Assembly (NCBI GenBank): GCA_964563965.1
Contig: CAZLZI010000048.1
Location: 1-6,030 of the forward strand
Source of the DNA: CAZCAQ01 sp964563965
GTDB taxonomy: Bacteria; Patescibacteriota; WWE3; UBA101185; UBA10185
Reading direction: 5' to 3'
DNA length: 6,030 bases
Translations under genes and position numbers: made by a program
Part shown: positions 5,390 to 6,030 of the stretch, in pieces
Layout of the letters: each line of letters opens with the position of its first letter
Numbering within the stretch: the stretch's first letter is position 1
Notes under the pieces: generated by a model
What the model was told of the DNA's origin: nothing
What the model saw: only the letters and a program-made list of their open reading frames with translations
Database searches by the model: none

Positions 5390-6030
5390 TATACTTCCAT
5401 TTCTTGATACCACTTAGGCATCAGTTTAAAAATTTCTACTTGTCGTCTTACACCTTCATACATAACCATTAAAGGATTATATGATAGCATTTTTTGTGCT
5501 TTTTCTATTGATGCACTGGATACTACATCTCCTTTATCCACAGTCACTACTTTATAAGTCGCTTTTTTACCAAATGCTTGTTCAATTGAGTCTATCCAAG
5601 TTCGGATAGGAAGGGGATTAGATGTACCAATATTGAAAACCTCAAACGCATAATCACAGTCAAGACAAGCAATAATACCGTTTACCTCATCATCGATATA
5701 TGTGCTGTCTTTTGCAGTGTCCAGTCCTTTTTTACCATAAATCTGAAGTTCTTTATTATTATGTACAAAATTGATTGCACGTTGGTGAAACATTCCATAA
5801 GGTCTTTGTAGTGGTCCGTATATAGGTCCGAAGATACGAACTATCATTACAGATAGGCCAAACATTTTATAAAATGAATGCGACAATACTTCTCCTGCAA
5901 CTTTTGACGCACCATATACTGATGCTGGTTTTGATACATCGTCTTCTTCACTAACTTTTCTATCTTCTCTATTGCCATACACGGATGAGGACGAACCGAA
6001 AACAAATCTAGAAACAGAGTGTTGAACAGA
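5389..6030 (-). CDS. NAD-dependent nucleotide-sugar epimerase/dehydratase, N-terminus outside window
   Basis: Extended short-chain dehydrogenase that interconverts nucleotide sugars via an NAD-bound keto intermediate; most like UDP-glucuronate or UDP-glucose 4-epimerases. Only the last 213 codons are here. Numbered from the edge, RFVFGSSSSVYGN at 8-20 is the catalytic Ser strand, Y39 and K43 (YGASK) form the YxxxK pair, RIFGPIYGP at 65-73 follows the family pattern, KDSTYIDDEV at 107-116 corresponds to the usual RDFTYIDD, NIGTSNP is the late conserved loop, and GDV plus a C-terminal YNP correspond to the substrate-binding end. The frame is open to base 6030; the GTG at 5982 is the internal valine of SSVYG, not a start. 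About 100-120 N-terminal residues with the GxxGxxG NAD site should lie beyond the window. It is coupled to the glycosyltransferase by TAATG. The exact substrate is uncertain; the KDST variant and the insert around RPYGM differ from well-studied epimerases. Confidence 0.9.
   Translation of the reverse strand, partial: SVQHSVSRFVFGSSSSVYGNREDRKVSEEDDVSKPASVYGASKVAGEVLSHSFYKMFGLSVMIVRIFGPIYGPLQRPYGMFHQRAINFVHNNKELQIYGKKGLDTAKDSTYIDDEVNGIIACLDCDYAFEVFNIGTSNPLPIRTWIDSIEQAFGKKATYKVVTVDKGDVVSSASIEKAQKMLSYNPLMVMYEGVRRQVEIFKLMPKWYQEMEV

Noticed and set aside
1..6030. Alternative genetic code (UGA as Gly or Trp, as in some CPR lineages)
   Set aside because: No in-frame UGA occurs inside the recognised domains, and the methyltransferase ends in TGA at a sensible length.

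Overview
This AT-rich window (high-thirties % GC by eye) looks like a chromosomal segment of a small-genome bacterium. It uses the standard genetic code (TAA, TAG and TGA stops), GTG as well as ATG starts, AGA-rich arginine usage and tight gene packing with short overlaps. The gene mix fits a Patescibacteria/CPR-type genome such as Saccharibacteria: a minimal CorA channel, a DnaQ-like exonuclease, surface-glycan enzymes and several unrecognised proteins. That lineage call is inference; nothing in the window proves it. I see no tRNA, rRNA, CRISPR array, insertion sequence or prophage gene.

Layout. (1) 1-711, plus: a TylF/MycF-type SAM-dependent methyltransferase whose frame is open to the left edge, so it is probably 5'-partial. 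(2) 719-1828, minus: an unrecognised multi-pass membrane protein, convergent with the methyltransferase; a hairpin spans the two stop codons. (3) 1829-1932: a 104-bp divergent spacer with a strong imperfect dyad (1848-1878) and a second small hairpin that puts the corA Shine-Dalgarno in its loop and part of its GTG start in its stem. (4) 1933-4458, plus: a three-gene run with 1-nt spacing and then a 7-nt overlap, comprising a CorA-type Mg2+ channel, a DnaQ-like 3'-5' exonuclease with a replaced ExoIII aspartate, and a soluble HEXXH protein of unrecognised family. (5) 4418-6030, minus: a GtrB/DPM1-like membrane glycosyltransferase coupled through TAATG to an upstream nucleotide-sugar epimerase that runs off the right edge. 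Its 3' end overlaps the HEXXH gene tail to tail by 41 bp.

How the parts fit. The epimerase and glycosyltransferase are a coherent pair: a nucleotide sugar is epimerised, then a hexose is probably loaded onto a polyprenyl phosphate for surface glycan assembly. The methyltransferase at the left edge belongs to a family that often O-methylates sugars and may serve the same glycan, although other genes lie between. The CorA-exonuclease-HEXXH run has no obvious shared pathway; it is the least explained cluster, and the exonuclease's missing catalytic aspartate is its most concrete oddity. There is no gene-free stretch over 300 bases.
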